From contig CAJUJV010000046.1 in NCBI GenBank assembly GCA_910586845.1, forward strand, positions 776-15,190: DNA of 14,415 nt, given 5' to 3'. This DNA comes from an uncultured Hungatella sp. (lineage in GTDB: Bacteria > Bacillota > Clostridia > Lachnospirales > Lachnospiraceae). The position numbers were made by a program, and so were the translations under genes. Within the stretch, counting starts at the first letter, position 1. The number at the start of each line of letters is the position of its first letter. The notes below the pieces were generated by a model. It made no database searches. It was not told where the DNA came from and saw only the letters and a list, made by a program, of their open reading frames with translations. Below, one piece after another: positions 7,693-14,108 of the stretch.

Positions 7693-8940
7693 TTACCAGG
7701 TCTTTTCGAGAGTGGTGTTGTAATCCACTGTGTACGGGTTGTCGCTTCTGGTCTTTAAGTCTTCGTAGACGGCCTGACGGTCTGCGCTGCTTTCTTCAGC
7801 CCAGTACTCGTATCCGCGCATATAGCTGGCGATCAGATCATCCCAGGAAGTGAACAGCGGCTGCAGGGTCTGAGCGATCTCCAGGGATTTGTCCAGAGCC
7901 TCTTCCTCGGTATAGTAGCCGGCCAGATAGTAGAAGCTCATCAGATTCAGGGCGCGGCAGTAGTCCCAGCCGGTGATGGCTGTATCGCCGTACTCCTGAT
8001 ATACGGCAAACTGATCCAGATAAGACTGAGCCTCTTCCTCGGTTACGTCAAAGTTCTCCAGGACATAGTCGAGGCGCTGATCCTCAGCCACATCGCCCAG
8101 CTTCACCTCATCTGCCAGATACTTGCCGTTGTCTATAAAATTTTCTCTGTGTCCTTCATTCAGAATCCAGTCCAGAGTCTCGTCTGCACTGGCCCGGTCC
8201 GTTACATCCCAGGAGCTGACCAGCATCTGCTGTACGCTTGCCGCATTGGCTTCGTTGGCCGCAAGGCCTGCAAAGCGGTTATAGTCCCATCCGTTGATCT
8301 CTGTCAGAACCGCATAGGCGGCGTTAAACCAGCGGACCGTGTCTGTAAGTTCGACTGTGGTGGCATCCTCTTCCTCGATGGGGGTCTCCACGAACGTAGA
8401 GCAGGAAGCCTTCATGGAATTGATGTCGCTGTCGCTGATCTTTTCCGATACGTACATCAGGGAGTAATAAGCATAGTCGGTCTCGCCGTAGATCAGGTAT
8501 ACTTCCGCCGTCTCGCCCTCTGCGTTCATGGTGCAGGTGCTGGCTTCCACATTGGTCATGCCGGGAACCGTGGGAACGTCAGCAGCGGCGCTGTCCTTCA
8601 GGCCGTAGCTGTCGGTTACCAGTTCTTTCACAGAATCCATGCTGTCAGCCGGCAGGGCGGAACCTGCCTTAGGGAACTGCATGACCAGAACCGCCTTGGA
8701 ACCATCCGTGCTTCCGGCGCCCAGCCAGAAATCTGCTCCCAGATCCTCTGTAGTCCATGTCTCCTCCAGCTTGATGGTAACAGAACCGTCAGCCGTAGAA
8801 AATTCTTTCATCTTGGCCAGCGCCTCTTCCTGAGTCACTGTCTTCTCCTTGCTTCCGCCGCAGCCCTGCAGCATGGAAGCCGCCAGCATGGCAGCCATGA
8901 CGGCACACGCCAGCATCCGTTTGCATTTTTTCATGTGCAT
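7693..8940 (-). CDS. Lipoprotein with a C-terminal DUF1266-like domain
   Basis: A 415-residue protein. ATG 8940 has AAAGGAGAGAG upstream; ATG 8934 (MKKCKRM) is an equally good signal-peptide start. The signal peptide ends in a lipobox, LQGC, with C27 as the lipid-bearing residue, followed by GGSKEK, so it should be anchored on the outer face of the membrane. Residues about 50-185 form a beta-rich region (TIKLEETWTTEDLG, AVLVMQFP, YAYYSLMYV) that I do not recognise with confidence. Residues about 200-400 resemble DUF1266: GWDYCRALNLMSFYYLAGYY, EEALDKSLEIAQTLQPLFTSW and SYMRGYEYW. The function of DUF1266 is unknown. The gene follows efp by 130 bases and ends at a strong terminator. I could not see a clear promoter, so read-through from efp is likely. 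Confidence 0.8.
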   Translation of the reverse strand: MHMKKCKRMLACAVMAAMLAASMLQGCGGSKEKTVTQEEALAKMKEFSTADGSVTIKLEETWTTEDLGADFWLGAGSTDGSKAVLVMQFPKAGSALPADSMDSVKELVTDSYGLKDSAAADVPTVPGMTNVEASTCTMNAEGETAEVYLIYGETDYAYYSLMYVSEKISDSDINSMKASCSTFVETPIEEEDATTVELTDTVRWFNAAYAVLTEINGWDYNRFAGLAANEANAASVQQMLVSSWDVTDRASADETLDWILNEGHRENFIDNGKYLADEVKLGDVAEDQRLDYVLENFDVTEEEAQSYLDQFAVYQEYGDTAITGWDYCRALNLMSFYYLAGYYTEEEALDKSLEIAQTLQPLFTSWDDLIASYMRGYEYWAEESSADRQAVYEDLKTRSDNPYTVDYNTTLEKTW

Positions 8941-9010
8941 ATTCTTTTCTCTCTCCTTTTTCTTTTCTCTATGCTCCAGGCTGATCCTGTCAGCCGCAGA
9001 ACCTCCTTCA

Positions 9011-9052
9011 AGGACAAAAATGTCCTGAAAGCAGACTTACCACTCTCAGGAC
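9011..9052 (-). repeat. Overlapping mutually exclusive hairpins between efp and the lipoprotein gene
   Basis: AGGACA (9011-9016) pairs with TGTCCT (9021-9026) over a 4-base loop. The overlapping GTCCTGA (9022-9028) can instead pair with TCAGGAC (9046-9052). Neither is followed by a T-run on the minus strand, so this is not a standard terminator. A further small hairpin, GGCTGA and TCAGCC (8979-8995), lies closer to the lipoprotein start. It may be an mRNA processing or attenuation element, or chance. Confidence 0.3.
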
Positions 9053-9070
9053 TTCTTGAAACTCTCTGGT

Positions 9071-9628
9071 CTATACTCTGGACAGATACTCTCCTGTACG
9101 GGTGTCAATCTTGATCTTGTCTCCCTGGTCAACAAACAGCGGAACATAAACCGTGGCGCCGGTCTCAACCACTGCCGGCTTGGTAGCGCCGGTTGCCGTA
9201 TCTCCCTTGAATCCGGGTTCCGTATCCGTGATCTCCAGTTCCACAAATAAGGGCGGCTCTACGGAAAATACCTTGCCGTTGTAGGAGCATACCTTACACA
9301 TCTCGTTCTCTTTCACAAACTTGAGAGCATCCCCGATGGTATCCTTGCTCAGAGCCATCTGCTCATAGGTGTTGGAATCCATAAAATTGTAAAGATCGCC
9401 GTCTGCATACAGGTACTGCATGTCCACCCGGTCGATCCTGGCTGCCGGGAACTTCTCTGTGGGGCGGAAAGTTTTCTCCACCACACCGCCGCTGATGACG
9501 TTCTTAATCTTGGTCCTTACGAAGGCTGCGCCCTTACCCGGTTTTACGTGCTGAAACTCCATGATCTGATATACGTTTCCGTCGATCTCTAAGGTGACGC
9601 CGTTTCTAAAATCGCCCGCTGATATCAT
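9071..9628 (-). CDS. efp: Translation elongation factor P
   Basis: A 185-residue protein that binds ribosomes stalled at polyproline stretches and promotes peptide-bond formation. ATG 9628 has a full AAGGAGG about 10 bases upstream. It has the three beta-barrel domains of the family: the N-terminal KOW-like domain with the loop HVKPGKGAAF, where K32 is the tip lysine modified in many bacteria; two OB-type domains; and the conserved ending KIDTRTGEYLSRV. Length is exactly typical. No modification enzyme (EpmA/EpmB, EarP, YmfI-type) is encoded in the window. It has its own promoter at 9677-9705 as well as possible read-through from aroK, whose stop is 73 bases away. Confidence 0.97.
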   Translation of the reverse strand: MISAGDFRNGVTLEIDGNVYQIMEFQHVKPGKGAAFVRTKIKNVISGGVVEKTFRPTEKFPAARIDRVDMQYLYADGDLYNFMDSNTYEQMALSKDTIGDALKFVKENEMCKVCSYNGKVFSVEPPLFVELEITDTEPGFKGDTATGATKPAVVETGATVYVPLFVDQGDKIKIDTRTGEYLSRV

Positions 9629-9676
9629 AAATGATATTCCTCCTTGAATTTCTCGTATTTCTCATCAATCCTCTTT

Positions 9677-9705
9677 ATTCTATACTAAATGCTTTCCATT
9701 TTCAA
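9677..9705 (-). promoter_or_regulatory. Sigma-A-type promoter of efp
   Basis: On the minus strand -35 is TTGAAA (9700-9705) and -10 is TAGAAT (9677-9682), with a 17-base spacer. The -35 box overlaps the last bases of aroK, including its stop codon. It lies 48 bases before the efp ATG. This gives efp expression independent of the shikimate genes. Confidence 0.72.
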
Positions 9706-10223
9706 CCGTTTTTTGCAAAGAGAGCCGAAACTATCTCGTCGCTGATGGCATCCGGGGATTTTCCGTCTGTTTTCACGATTACATGGGCCCCGCTTTCATA
9801 GACAGGCCCCCGAAAAGCCATAAGGCTCTCCACTCTCTCCTTCCTGTCGCTGCCTGCAAGCAGAGGGCGGTTCCTGTCTCTTGACAGCCGGTTCAGAACC
9901 GTCTCCGGTTCCGCTTTCAGATACACCACCATACCGGCCTGTCCTAACAGCTTCCTGTTCTCCTCCTTCATGGGCAGGCCCCCTCCGGTGGACAGCACCC
10001 AGTCGCCGGGCCTGTCTGCCAGAGTCTTTAAGACATCGGTCTCAAGCCTGCGGAACTCTTCTTCCCCCCATGCCTCAAAGATCCATTTTACCGTCTTCCC
10101 TGTCTGCTCTTCGATCAGGTGATCCGTGTCAAGAAGGGGAAATCCTGTTTTCCGGGCCAGATTTTTCCCCACCGTGGTCTTGCCTGCCCCCATAAATCCG
10201 ATCAAAATAATATGTGAATCCAT
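9702..10223 (-). CDS. aroK: Shikimate kinase
   Basis: A 173-residue protein that phosphorylates shikimate to shikimate 3-phosphate with ATP, a late step toward chorismate. Walker A is GFMGAGKTT (9-17, K15). DTD (D32, D34) binds magnesium and shikimate. R58, the GGG loop (80-82) and R138 are at the expected substrate-binding positions. The lid carries RDRNRPLL with R119. ATG 10223 begins 3 bases after the aroE stop, so the two are probably translationally coupled; AAAGGAA inside the end of aroE is the likely ribosome site. All catalytic residues are present. The family also includes aroL-type isozymes, so aroK is used in the general sense. Confidence 0.95.
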   Translation of the reverse strand: MDSHIILIGFMGAGKTTVGKNLARKTGFPLLDTDHLIEEQTGKTVKWIFEAWGEEEFRRLETDVLKTLADRPGDWVLSTGGGLPMKEENRKLLGQAGMVVYLKAEPETVLNRLSRDRNRPLLAGSDRKERVESLMAFRGPVYESGAHVIVKTDGKSPDAISDEIVSALFAKNG

Positions 10224-10226
10224 GGC

Positions 10227-11093
10227 CTACTTCTCAAGTTCCTTTCTCATCTTCTGTCTGACCTGATCTATGATCTTATCCGGCACCCGCTGTCCCGGAT
10301 TCCACAGTTCAAAAGCCTCGATCCCCTGATAGATCAGCATGTCCAGGCCGCCCGCAGCCCTGCCGCCGGCCTCCTCCACCAGACTCATAAACTTTGTTTT
10401 TTCCGGAGTATAGATGATCTCCATCCCACAGCGGATCTTCCTGTAAAATGCCCGATCCTCCACCAGAGCCTGATCTGCGTGAGGGTTCATACCCACGCTG
10501 GTGGTCTGGACGGCCAGCCAGGGACCCTCCGGCACCTTCTCGTAGTCCTCCAGGGCCATGGCTGTCATAAACTCCCTGCCGAACCACCTGTTCATATCCT
10601 CCGCCAGCTCCCCGGCCCTGTCCCTGTTCCGGTTCAGAACCAGCACGGAGGCTGCCCCCTGGCTGCCCAGAACAAAGGCCGCTGCCTTGGCCGCCCCTCC
10701 GGCCCCGATGAGAAGACAGTTCTGTCCCCTCACCTCCATGCCGGCCTCTCTCATGGCCCGCCAGAGCCCCGGCGCGTCCGTATTATATCCCTTATATCCG
10801 CCGTCTGTGCGGACCAGGGTATTGACCGCGCCGATGGCCCGGGCCGTGGGATCCAGCTCTCTCAGATAGGGGATGACCCTCTGCTTGTGGGGAACCGTAA
10901 CGTTCATCCCCGCCACGTTCAGGGCATAAGCCCCTTTCAGAGCCGCCTCCACCTGATCCTCCTGCACTTTAAAAGGCACATAGGCAAAATCAAGCCCCAT
11001 CTGCTCCCCATAAAAATTGTGCATCATGGGGGACAGAGAATGCTCCACCGGATAGGCCATGATCCCGCATACCTTTCCTTTTCCGCTTATCAT
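10227..11093 (-). CDS. aroE: Shikimate dehydrogenase (NADP-dependent)
   Basis: A 288-residue protein from ATG 11093, reducing 3-dehydroshikimate to shikimate. This start is chosen because it overlaps the stop of the preceding yqeG gene by one base (TGATG) and has GAGGGG 8 bases upstream; an ATG at 11117 would add eight residues that are not family-like. Substrate-binding SLSP lies at 19-22, NVTVPHK with catalytic K70 at 64-70, N91 in AVNT, and catalytic D106 in NTDAPG. The Rossmann loop GAGGAA is at 130-135, followed by NRNRDRA, fitting NADP binding. The C-terminal MLIYQGIEAFELW is conserved. It is adjacent to aroK, giving two consecutive pathway steps from one mRNA. A quinate/shikimate dehydrogenase variant is possible but less likely in this context. 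Confidence 0.94.
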   Translation of the reverse strand: MISGKGKVCGIMAYPVEHSLSPMMHNFYGEQMGLDFAYVPFKVQEDQVEAALKGAYALNVAGMNVTVPHKQRVIPYLRELDPTARAIGAVNTLVRTDGGYKGYNTDAPGLWRAMREAGMEVRGQNCLLIGAGGAAKAAAFVLGSQGAASVLVLNRNRDRAGELAEDMNRWFGREFMTAMALEDYEKVPEGPWLAVQTTSVGMNPHADQALVEDRAFYRKIRCGMEIIYTPEKTKFMSLVEEAGGRAAGGLDMLIYQGIEAFELWNPGQRVPDKIIDQVRQKMRKELEK

Positions 11094-11605
11094 CACATCA
11101 GCCCCTCTTTTCCGCATCTCTTTTTGTAAAACCAGAGAACCACGGCTTCCAGGTACCGCTTCACCACGATCTGAATCTCTTCCTTCGGGTGAATGGGCTT
11201 TACCAGATAGCTGCAGATTCCCGTCCGGTTGGCGCCGTACACGTCGGTAAACAGCTGGTCTCCCACAAAGATCGTGGTATCCTTTTCCGTCCCCATAAGT
11301 TCCATGGCTTTCAGATAGCCCTTTACTGACGGCTTGCCGCCTTTATAAATGTATTTCGTCCCCACACAGCCTGCAAAGGCGGCTACTCTGGGTTCCCGGT
11401 TGTTGGAGAGAAGGCAGGTTTCCATACCCATGGCATGAAATTCCTGAAACAGGTTTCTGGCCCTCTCGTCCGCCGGCTCATCGTGAGGGACCAGAGTGTT
11501 ATCCACATCAAAGATCACCCCTCTGATCCCCTTCTCATACAGCTGCCTGTAAGGAATCACATAGGCAGAGCTGACATAATGTTTCGGGTAAAATGGTTCC
11601 AGCAT
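11093..11605 (-). CDS. yqeG: YqeG-family HAD IIIA phosphatase
   Basis: A 170-residue haloacid-dehalogenase-type hydrolase. Motif I is DVDNTL (D33 nucleophile, D35), motif II is S67 in LLSNN, K91 in GGKPS is motif III, and GDQLFTDV (D116, D121) is motif IV. All catalytic residues are present and there is no large cap domain. The first residues, LEPFYPKHYVSSAYVIPY, are typical of YqeG. The family's physiological substrate is not known; related proteins include mitochondrial phosphatidylglycerophosphate phosphatases, and that activity is a possibility only. In Bacillus yqeG lies upstream of yqeH and aroE; here yqeH is missing between yqeG and aroE. ATG 11605 lies 9 bases after the nrdR stop, and the stop overlaps the aroE start by one base. 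Confidence 0.9.
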   Translation of the reverse strand: MLEPFYPKHYVSSAYVIPYRQLYEKGIRGVIFDVDNTLVPHDEPADERARNLFQEFHAMGMETCLLSNNREPRVAAFAGCVGTKYIYKGGKPSVKGYLKAMELMGTEKDTTIFVGDQLFTDVYGANRTGICSYLVKPIHPKEEIQIVVKRYLEAVVLWFYKKRCGKEGLM

Positions 11606-11614
11606 AGACGATTC

Positions 11615-12067
11615 CTACTTTTTTAATAATTTTCCCAGTTCTTCCATGAACGTATTTACATCTTTAAACTCCCGGTACACCGAGGCAAATCTTACATAGG
11701 CCACCTCATCCAGGTCTTTTAAACTCTCCATCACCAGTTCGCCGATGACTGAGGTAGCCACTTCCTTCTCCTCCAGATTAAAGATCCTGTTCTCGATATC
11801 ATCGATCATGGCATTGATCTGCTGGGTGGAGACAGGCCGTTTATGGCAGGACCGGATCACTCCCGACTCAATCTTGGAACGGTCATAAGTCTCTCTGGAA
11901 TCATCTTTCTTGATCACCATGAGAGGCATGGTCTCCAGCTTCTCATAGGTGGTAAACCTCTTTCCGCACCGCTCACACTGCCGTCTGCGCCGGATCGAAC
12001 AATTATCATCTGCAGGCCTGGAATCGATCACTTTTGTATCGTCTTCATTACAGTAAGGACATTTCAT
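11615..12067 (-). CDS. nrdR: Transcriptional repressor NrdR
   Basis: A 150-residue regulator of ribonucleotide reductase genes that senses ATP/dATP. A zinc ribbon with C3, C6, C31 and C34 (CPYC, CERCGKRFTTYE) and the basic RRRRQ segment makes the DNA-binding part. The ATP-cone follows from about residue 48 (MVIKKDDSRETYDRSKI) through EVAYVRFASVYREF. It matches the family from end to end. ATG 12067 has GAGGGGGA upstream. No NrdR box or nrd gene is visible in the window, so its targets lie elsewhere. It is the second gene of the ylmC-led run and also has a weak candidate promoter of its own. Confidence 0.97.
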   Translation of the reverse strand: MKCPYCNEDDTKVIDSRPADDNCSIRRRRQCERCGKRFTTYEKLETMPLMVIKKDDSRETYDRSKIESGVIRSCHKRPVSTQQINAMIDDIENRIFNLEEKEVATSVIGELVMESLKDLDEVAYVRFASVYREFKDVNTFMEELGKLLKK

Positions 12068-12102
12068 GAACTTATCCCCCTCGTCTTTGTCTCTTTGCCT
12101 TT

Positions 12103-12131
12103 ATTTTACCCTACCCTTCATAATTCCGCAA
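12103..12131 (-). promoter_or_regulatory. Weak candidate promoter of nrdR
   Basis: On the minus strand -10 is TAAAAT (12103-12108) and -35 is TTGCGG (12126-12131), with a 17-base spacer, 35 bases before the nrdR ATG. The -35 matches consensus in only three positions, so this is tentative. Confidence 0.4.
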
Positions 12132-12154
12132 GAAAAACTTCATAATCCCGTCTC

Positions 12155-12415
12155 TCAGATCCGGCAGGGAGCCTCCACATCCTTTTTCTTCACATTGACC
12201 AGTATAATGTCGTCTCCCACCTGGCAGATGTCCTCAAAAGGAATGACAAATTCCCTCTCTCTGCCCAGAAAACCGCAGAAAGCCCCCGGTCCCGGCACAA
12301 TGATGGCCACCAGGCAGCCCGTCTTCATGTCAAAATCCACATCTCCTACAAAACCCAGCCTTTTACAGTCCTCTCCGTTGATGACTTCCTTCTGCTTTAA
12401 CTCAGAAATCCGCAT
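12155..12415 (-). CDS. YlmC/YmxH-family PRC-barrel protein
   Basis: An 86-residue protein with the single PRC-barrel-like fold of the YlmC/YmxH sporulation family: it opens MRISELKQKEVINGEDCKRL, continues GFVGDVDFD, and has the alternating hydrophobic strands FVIPFEDICQVGDDIILV. The family is common in spore-forming Firmicutes and is often found near nrdR. Its molecular role is not established. ATG 12415 is fixed by the family's conserved first residues and by GGTGGAG 5 bases upstream. Both the start codon and this ribosome site fall inside the 3' arm of a strong hairpin (12406-12456), so translation may be regulated. It follows metQ by 60 bases. I found no clear promoter of its own. Confidence 0.88.
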   Translation of the reverse strand: MRISELKQKEVINGEDCKRLGFVGDVDFDMKTGCLVAIIVPGPGAFCGFLGREREFVIPFEDICQVGDDIILVNVKKKDVEAPCRI

Positions 12416-12456
12416 AGCTCCACCTTAAATCTCTTTGGTGCAGTCTATGCGGATTT
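12406..12456 (-). promoter_or_regulatory. Hairpin covering the ribosome site and start codon of the YlmC-family gene
   Basis: A 12-bp perfect stem pairs AAATCCGCATAG (12406-12417) with CTATGCGGATTT (12445-12456). Inside, CT/AG and CACC (12421-12424)/GGTG (12437-12440) extend it around a C-C mismatch. In the minus-strand mRNA the 3' arm holds both the Shine-Dalgarno sequence (12418-12424) and the ATG (12413-12415), so the folded form would block initiation. Read on the plus strand the same stem ends in a T6 run and looks like a terminator for antisense transcription; on the minus strand only TTT follows. Which role matters cannot be decided from sequence alone. Confidence 0.75.
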
Positions 12457-12475
12457 TTTCCTGTCTTATGCCTGA

Positions 12476-13372
12476 TCAATACAGGGGAACTACGGCTCCC
12501 TCATAAGTAGTCTCGATAAAGGCCTTCACCTCATCGCTCTCCAGAGCCTCGATCAGGGCTTTGATGGCCTCGTCGTTCTCGCGGCCTTCCTGTACCGCGA
12601 TCACATTGCCGTAGGTAGCGGCGGCGATGGACTGGGAATCTTCCACTGCCAGAGCGTCAGACACTTTAAAGCCGGCATCGATGGCGTAGTTGCCGTTGAT
12701 GACCGCCACATCCACATCCTCGATGGATCTGGGAATCTGGGCAGCCTCCACCTCGTACAGCTTGATGTTCTTCGGATTCTCCACAATATCGTTCTTCGTA
12801 GCCGTAAGGCCTGCTCCGTCTTTCAGCTTGATCAGCCCCTGAGCCTCCAGAAGAAGAAGGGCTCTGGCCTCATTGCTGGTATCGTTTGGAACCGCAACCG
12901 TGGCTCCGTCAGGCAGTTCCTCCAAAGACGAGGTCTTTCCTGCATAGATGCCGAAAGGCTCATAGTGGATGGAAGCCGCAGATACCAGTTTTGTCCCGTT
13001 TTCTTCGTTAAAAGATTCCAGATAGGGAAGATGCTGAAAATAGTTGGCGTCCAGGTCCCCGGATTCCAGAGCCAGGTTGGGCTGGATGTAATCCACATAC
13101 TCCTTGATGTCCAGCTCGTAGCCTTTCTCAGCCAGAACGTCTGCCGCCGCTCTCAGGATCTCCGCGTGGGGGGCCGGGCTGGCTCCGATGACGATCTTCT
13201 TCGTCTCCTGGCCTGCTGCCTTTGTCTCCCCTGTACCGGATCCGGTCTGCGCCGCCGTGGTTTCCGTCCCGGCGCCTGCTGCCGTAGTCTCTTTTTCTCC
13301 GCTTCCGGAGCAGCCTGTCAGCCCTGCCGTCAGCAGCGCTGCCGCCGCAATGATACATAATGTTTTTTTCAT
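12476..13372 (-). CDS. metQ: Methionine ABC transporter substrate-binding lipoprotein
   Basis: A 298-residue protein from ATG 13372, with GAGGAG upstream; the frame extends to a TTG at 13390, but that would place the ribosome site inside the gene. A short signal peptide ends in the lipobox LTGC with C21 lipidated. Residues 22-52 are a Thr/Ala/Gly-rich linker. The NLPA/MetQ domain follows: KIVIGASPAPHAEIL, DYIQPNLALESGDLDANYFQH, YEPFGIYAGK, VAVPNDTSNEARALLLL and the conserved ATKNDIVENPKNIKL. It captures methionine on the outer face of the membrane and delivers it to MetI/MetN. It lies 70 bases downstream of metI, with two hairpins in the gap. A related specificity for methionine analogues or other amino acids is possible. 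Confidence 0.94.
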   Translation of the reverse strand: MKKTLCIIAAAALLTAGLTGCSGSGEKETTAAGAGTETTAAQTGSGTGETKAAGQETKKIVIGASPAPHAEILRAAADVLAEKGYELDIKEYVDYIQPNLALESGDLDANYFQHLPYLESFNEENGTKLVSAASIHYEPFGIYAGKTSSLEELPDGATVAVPNDTSNEARALLLLEAQGLIKLKDGAGLTATKNDIVENPKNIKLYEVEAAQIPRSIEDVDVAVINGNYAIDAGFKVSDALAVEDSQSIAAATYGNVIAVQEGRENDEAIKALIEALESDEVKAFIETTYEGAVVPLY

Positions 13373-13401
13373 TAATCTCTCTCCTCTCAAAGATATTGTT
13401 T

Positions 13402-13426
13402 ATTATAAAGGATACTCCTCTATAAT
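13402..13426 (-). repeat. Near-perfect 25-bp palindrome between metI and metQ
   Basis: The arms ATTATAAAGGA (13402-13412) and TCCTCTATAAT (13416-13426) surround a 3-base centre. The single DNA mismatch becomes a G-U pair in minus-strand RNA, giving an 11-bp hairpin. It lies about 17 bases upstream of the metQ ribosome site. It may be a processing or stability hairpin that changes metQ dosage relative to metNI, or an operator. No T-run follows. Confidence 0.6.
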
Positions 13427-13434
13427 CTCTGTTC

Positions 13435-13450
13435 TCCGGTCTTTACCGGA
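13435..13450 (-). repeat. Small hairpin over the metI stop codon
   Basis: TCCGGT (13435-13440) and ACCGGA (13445-13450) form a 6-bp stem with a 4-base loop. It includes the metI TAA stop. There is no T-run after it, so it is not a normal terminator. Together with the 13402-13426 palindrome it makes the metI-metQ junction unusually structured. Confidence 0.4.
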
Positions 13451-14108
13451 TCCGTTTGTCCCCTTTTCGGGACAGTCTCATGCCCGCCTCCTGTATCAGC
13501 TGAACCATGACCACCAGAAGGATCACAGACACCCACATCAGCCCGGCTTCATACCGGTAATATCCGTAATTGATGGCAATGGCTCCCACTCCTCCGCCTC
13601 CCACAAATCCTGCCATGGCAGAATAGCTGAGAATGGTGGTGACTGCCAGGGCTCCTCCCACCAAAAGGGAGGGACGGCACTCGGGCAGAAGCACTTTCCA
13701 GATGATCTGCCAGTCGGAAGCGCCCATGGACTTGGCGGCCTCGATGACCCCTGCATCGATCTCTCTCAGGGAAGACTCCACCACCCTGGCCACATAGGGG
13801 CCTGCAGCGATCGTCAGGGGGATCACCATGGCCGGAGAACCGATACGTGTTCCGATGACCATCTTCGACAGGGGCAGTACGATAAACAAAAGGATCAGAA
13901 AGGGCACGGATCTGAGAAGGTTGATGACGGTTCCCAGAACTTTCTGAAGCCAGGGGACAGGATGAATCCCGTCTGAATCTGTAGTCACCAGTATTACTCC
14001 CAGGGGAAGCCCTATAACATAGGCAAACAGGGAAGAGAGAAATACCATGTAGAAAGTCTCCCAGATGCCTGTCTTCAGCATCGCTATGGTAGAAGCATCA
14101 AATGTCAT
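13443..14108 (-). CDS. metI: Methionine ABC transporter permease
   Basis: A 221-residue inner-membrane permease of the MetI family, with about five hydrophobic segments (for example FYMVFLSSLFAYVIGLPLGVI near the N-terminus, cut here at its edges, and MWVSVILLVVMVQLI near the C-terminus). The EAA loop that docks the ATPase is clear: IDAGVIEAAKSMGASDWQII followed by WKVLLPECRPSL. SVPFLILLF and the Gly-rich AGFVGGGGVGAIAINYGY are also family signatures. Length is typical. ATG 14108 lies inside the end of metN (11-base overlap) and has AGGAGGT about 9 bases upstream, so metN and metI are tightly coupled. It forms the transport channel for methionine. Confidence 0.95.
   Translation of the reverse strand: MTFDASTIAMLKTGIWETFYMVFLSSLFAYVIGLPLGVILVTTDSDGIHPVPWLQKVLGTVINLLRSVPFLILLFIVLPLSKMVIGTRIGSPAMVIPLTIAAGPYVARVVESSLREIDAGVIEAAKSMGASDWQIIWKVLLPECRPSLLVGGALAVTTILSYSAMAGFVGGGGVGAIAINYGYYRYEAGLMWVSVILLVVMVQLIQEAGMRLSRKGDKRIR

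Noticed and set aside
8149..9114. A 321-codon plus-strand frame across the lipoprotein gene
   Set aside because: It is antisense to a gene with a lipobox and terminator, runs into the efp 3' end, and has no ribosome site or recognisable domain.
9435..9628. A missing modification site in EF-P
   Set aside because: The tip lysine is present at K32 in KPGKG, so the gene looks normal.
11094..11117. A longer aroE start at ATG 11117
   Set aside because: The added MRKRGADV is not family-like, while ATG 11093 has a good ribosome site and the one-base stop-start overlap with yqeG.
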